DNA from: an archaeon
GTDB taxonomy: Archaea > Nanobdellota > Nanobdellia > Pacearchaeales > GW2011-AR1
Assembly (NCBI GenBank): GCA_025453475.1
Contig: JALOQH010000032.1
Span: forward strand, 1 to 6,935
Direction: 5' to 3'
DNA: 6,935 bases
Position 1 is the stretch's first letter. The number at the start of each line of letters is the position of its first letter. Shown one piece after another: positions 6,466-6,935 of this stretch. The translations under genes were made by a program, and so were the position numbers. Below the pieces are notes generated by a model. That model was not told the DNA's origin and did no database searches. It saw only the letters and a program-made list of their open reading frames with translations.

Positions 6466-6612
6466 ATGACTAAAAGGAAGGTGACGCTTAGCGTTGATTC
6501 AAAGACATATTCTGAATTCCAGAAGTATTGTGAAGAGCATGCAATAATGCTCTCAAAGCGGATTGAACTCTGCATGAAGAATATTGTTGAAGAAGGAGGA
6601 AATGCAAAATGA
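6466..6612 (+). CDS. Small ribbon-helix-helix DNA-binding protein
   Basis: A 48-residue protein whose pattern fits the ribbon-helix-helix (CopG/Arc/MetJ) fold: a short beta strand with alternating residues (RKVTLSVD, 4-11), helix A (KTYSEFQKYCEEHAI, about 13-27), a turn, and helix B (SKRIELCMKNIVEE, about 30-43). Such proteins dimerise, and the paired strands insert into the DNA major groove; the exposed strand residues here would be K5, T7 and S9. It has two cysteines (22 and 36). The ATG is about 26 bases from a TATA box. Its stop overlaps the start of the following LamG gene in an ATGA, and its last codons carry the Shine-Dalgarno sequence for that gene, so the two are almost certainly co-transcribed and translationally coupled. 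It probably regulates this operon. There is no toxin gene beside it, so an antitoxin role is not supported. Confidence 0.8.
   Translation: MTKRKVTLSVDSKTYSEFQKYCEEHAIMLSKRIELCMKNIVEEGGNAK
6595..6599 (+). promoter_or_regulatory. Shine-Dalgarno site (GGAGG) for the downstream LamG gene
   Basis: GGAGG lies nine bases before the ATG at 6609, inside the final codons of the RHH gene. It is the only strong Shine-Dalgarno sequence I found at a start in the window, fitting the rule that internal operon genes use leadered initiation. It fixes 6609 as the start. Confidence 0.75.
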
Positions 6613-6935
6613 GAAAACAACTCTTATTCGGGATGGTTTTTGCACTTCTTCTTTCAGGCATTGCATGCGCAGGGATGTTCTCGGATTTGACCTCTGGAAA
6701 TTTTGCAGGCAGTTATAACAACACATTCTATAATTCTACAATTTCTGCAATAACCTTGAATGGCAGCATTGCTGCAAACAGCACAACCTGGTACAATGTC
6801 ACGAATGCAACAGAAATGGCTGGGAATGATGCAGGTTTGGTCGCATACTGGAGGTTCAATGAAAGCTCATATTCCGGGGTTTTTGGAGAGGTTAAGGATG
6901 TTCTCGGAAAATACAACGGAACAGCAAAAACCGGA
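6609..6935 (+). CDS. N-terminal part of a second secreted LamG-type surface protein (partial)
   Basis: The frame opens with ATG at 6609 and stays open to the right edge, giving 109 residues. Residues 1-22 form a signal peptide (MRKQ, a hydrophobic core, likely cleavage after ACA). Cysteine 20 aligns with the leucine of ALA in the large upstream protein, and the preceding GIA is a poor lipobox, so a lipoprotein is less likely. The mature start (FSDLTSGNFAGSYNNTFYNS) mirrors the upstream protein's FEDLSQNDFSGTFDRTYYNS. The beginning of a LamG domain follows: residues 76-109 match residues 80-113 of the upstream protein at 25 of 34 positions without gaps, including AYW and GEVKDVLG. Eight N-x-S/T sequons occur in these 109 residues. 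It is the second gene of an operon after the RHH regulator. Whether it also carries a PHP domain cannot be seen here. Confidence 0.88.
   Translation, partial: MRKQLLFGMVFALLLSGIACAGMFSDLTSGNFAGSYNNTFYNSTISAITLNGSIAANSTTWYNVTNATEMAGNDAGLVAYWRFNESSYSGVFGEVKDVLGKYNGTAKTG
6834..6935 (+). repeat. Paralogous LamG-encoding segment, second copy of 3166-3267
   Basis: This stretch and bases 3166-3267 encode ungapped homologous segments with 25 of 34 identical residues. The DNA matches best around GAGAGGTTAA(A/G)GATGTTCT. Divergence at silent sites indicates an old gene duplication rather than a recent repeat. The second copy continues beyond the right edge. Confidence 0.75.

Noticed and set aside
6369..6620. 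Minus-strand open frame of 83 codons opposite the RHH gene
   Set aside because: Its product is a low-complexity hydrophobic, phenylalanine-rich string without a recognisable domain. The plus strand encodes a convincing RHH protein with promoter and coupled downstream gene.
6660..6677. Lipoprotein signal (lipobox) at cysteine 20 of the partial LamG protein
   Set aside because: The residues before the cysteine (GIA) fit the lipobox poorly, and the paralogue has leucine at this position in a normal ALA cleavage site.

Overview
The window looks like a piece of an archaeal genome, most likely from an uncultivated (DPANN-like) lineage. Three things point that way. Nearly every gene has an AT-rich TATA-like box centred about 25-28 bases before its start codon and no Shine-Dalgarno sequence, the layout of archaeal leaderless transcripts. 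One gene encodes a DUF431/Sfm1-type SPOUT methyltransferase, a family of archaea and eukaryotes. The surface proteins combine LamG and Ig-like domains with many N-glycosylation sequons, a style common in metagenomic archaea. The lineage is an inference; no rRNA or tRNA gene is present.

Layout, left to right. Bases 1-108 hold the 5' end of an unidentified minus-strand gene that runs off the left edge. At 181-756 (minus) is the Sfm1-like methyltransferase. It is divergent from a small unidentified gene at 819-1049 (plus), and the two share a compact double promoter. Next, at 1094-1939 (plus), is a two-helix membrane diguanylate cyclase with complete catalytic and inhibitory-site motifs, which is notable because c-di-GMP signalling is rare in archaea. 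Convergent to it, at 1994-2809 (minus), is a type I membrane protein with a signal peptide, two beta-sandwich regions and one C-terminal anchor.

The right half holds surface proteins. The 1133-residue product of 2929-6330 is predicted to be secreted. It carries a LamG domain, a second LamG domain inserted into a split beta-sandwich domain, two Ig-like domains, a complete PHP metallohydrolase domain of CehA/McbA type, and the small beta domain typical of that family's C-terminus. Bases 6466-6612 encode a 48-residue ribbon-helix-helix DNA-binding protein. Its stop overlaps (ATGA) the start of a second LamG surface protein at 6609, cut by the right edge, whose N-terminus is clearly paralogous to that of the large protein.

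Functionally, the window pairs a membrane c-di-GMP synthase with glycosylated, probably carbohydrate-binding surface proteins, one of which carries its own hydrolase. A regulatory link between them would parallel bacterial c-di-GMP control of adhesion, but nothing in the sequence proves it. There is no CRISPR array, insertion sequence or non-coding RNA gene that I can support, and no gene-free stretch longer than 300 bases.
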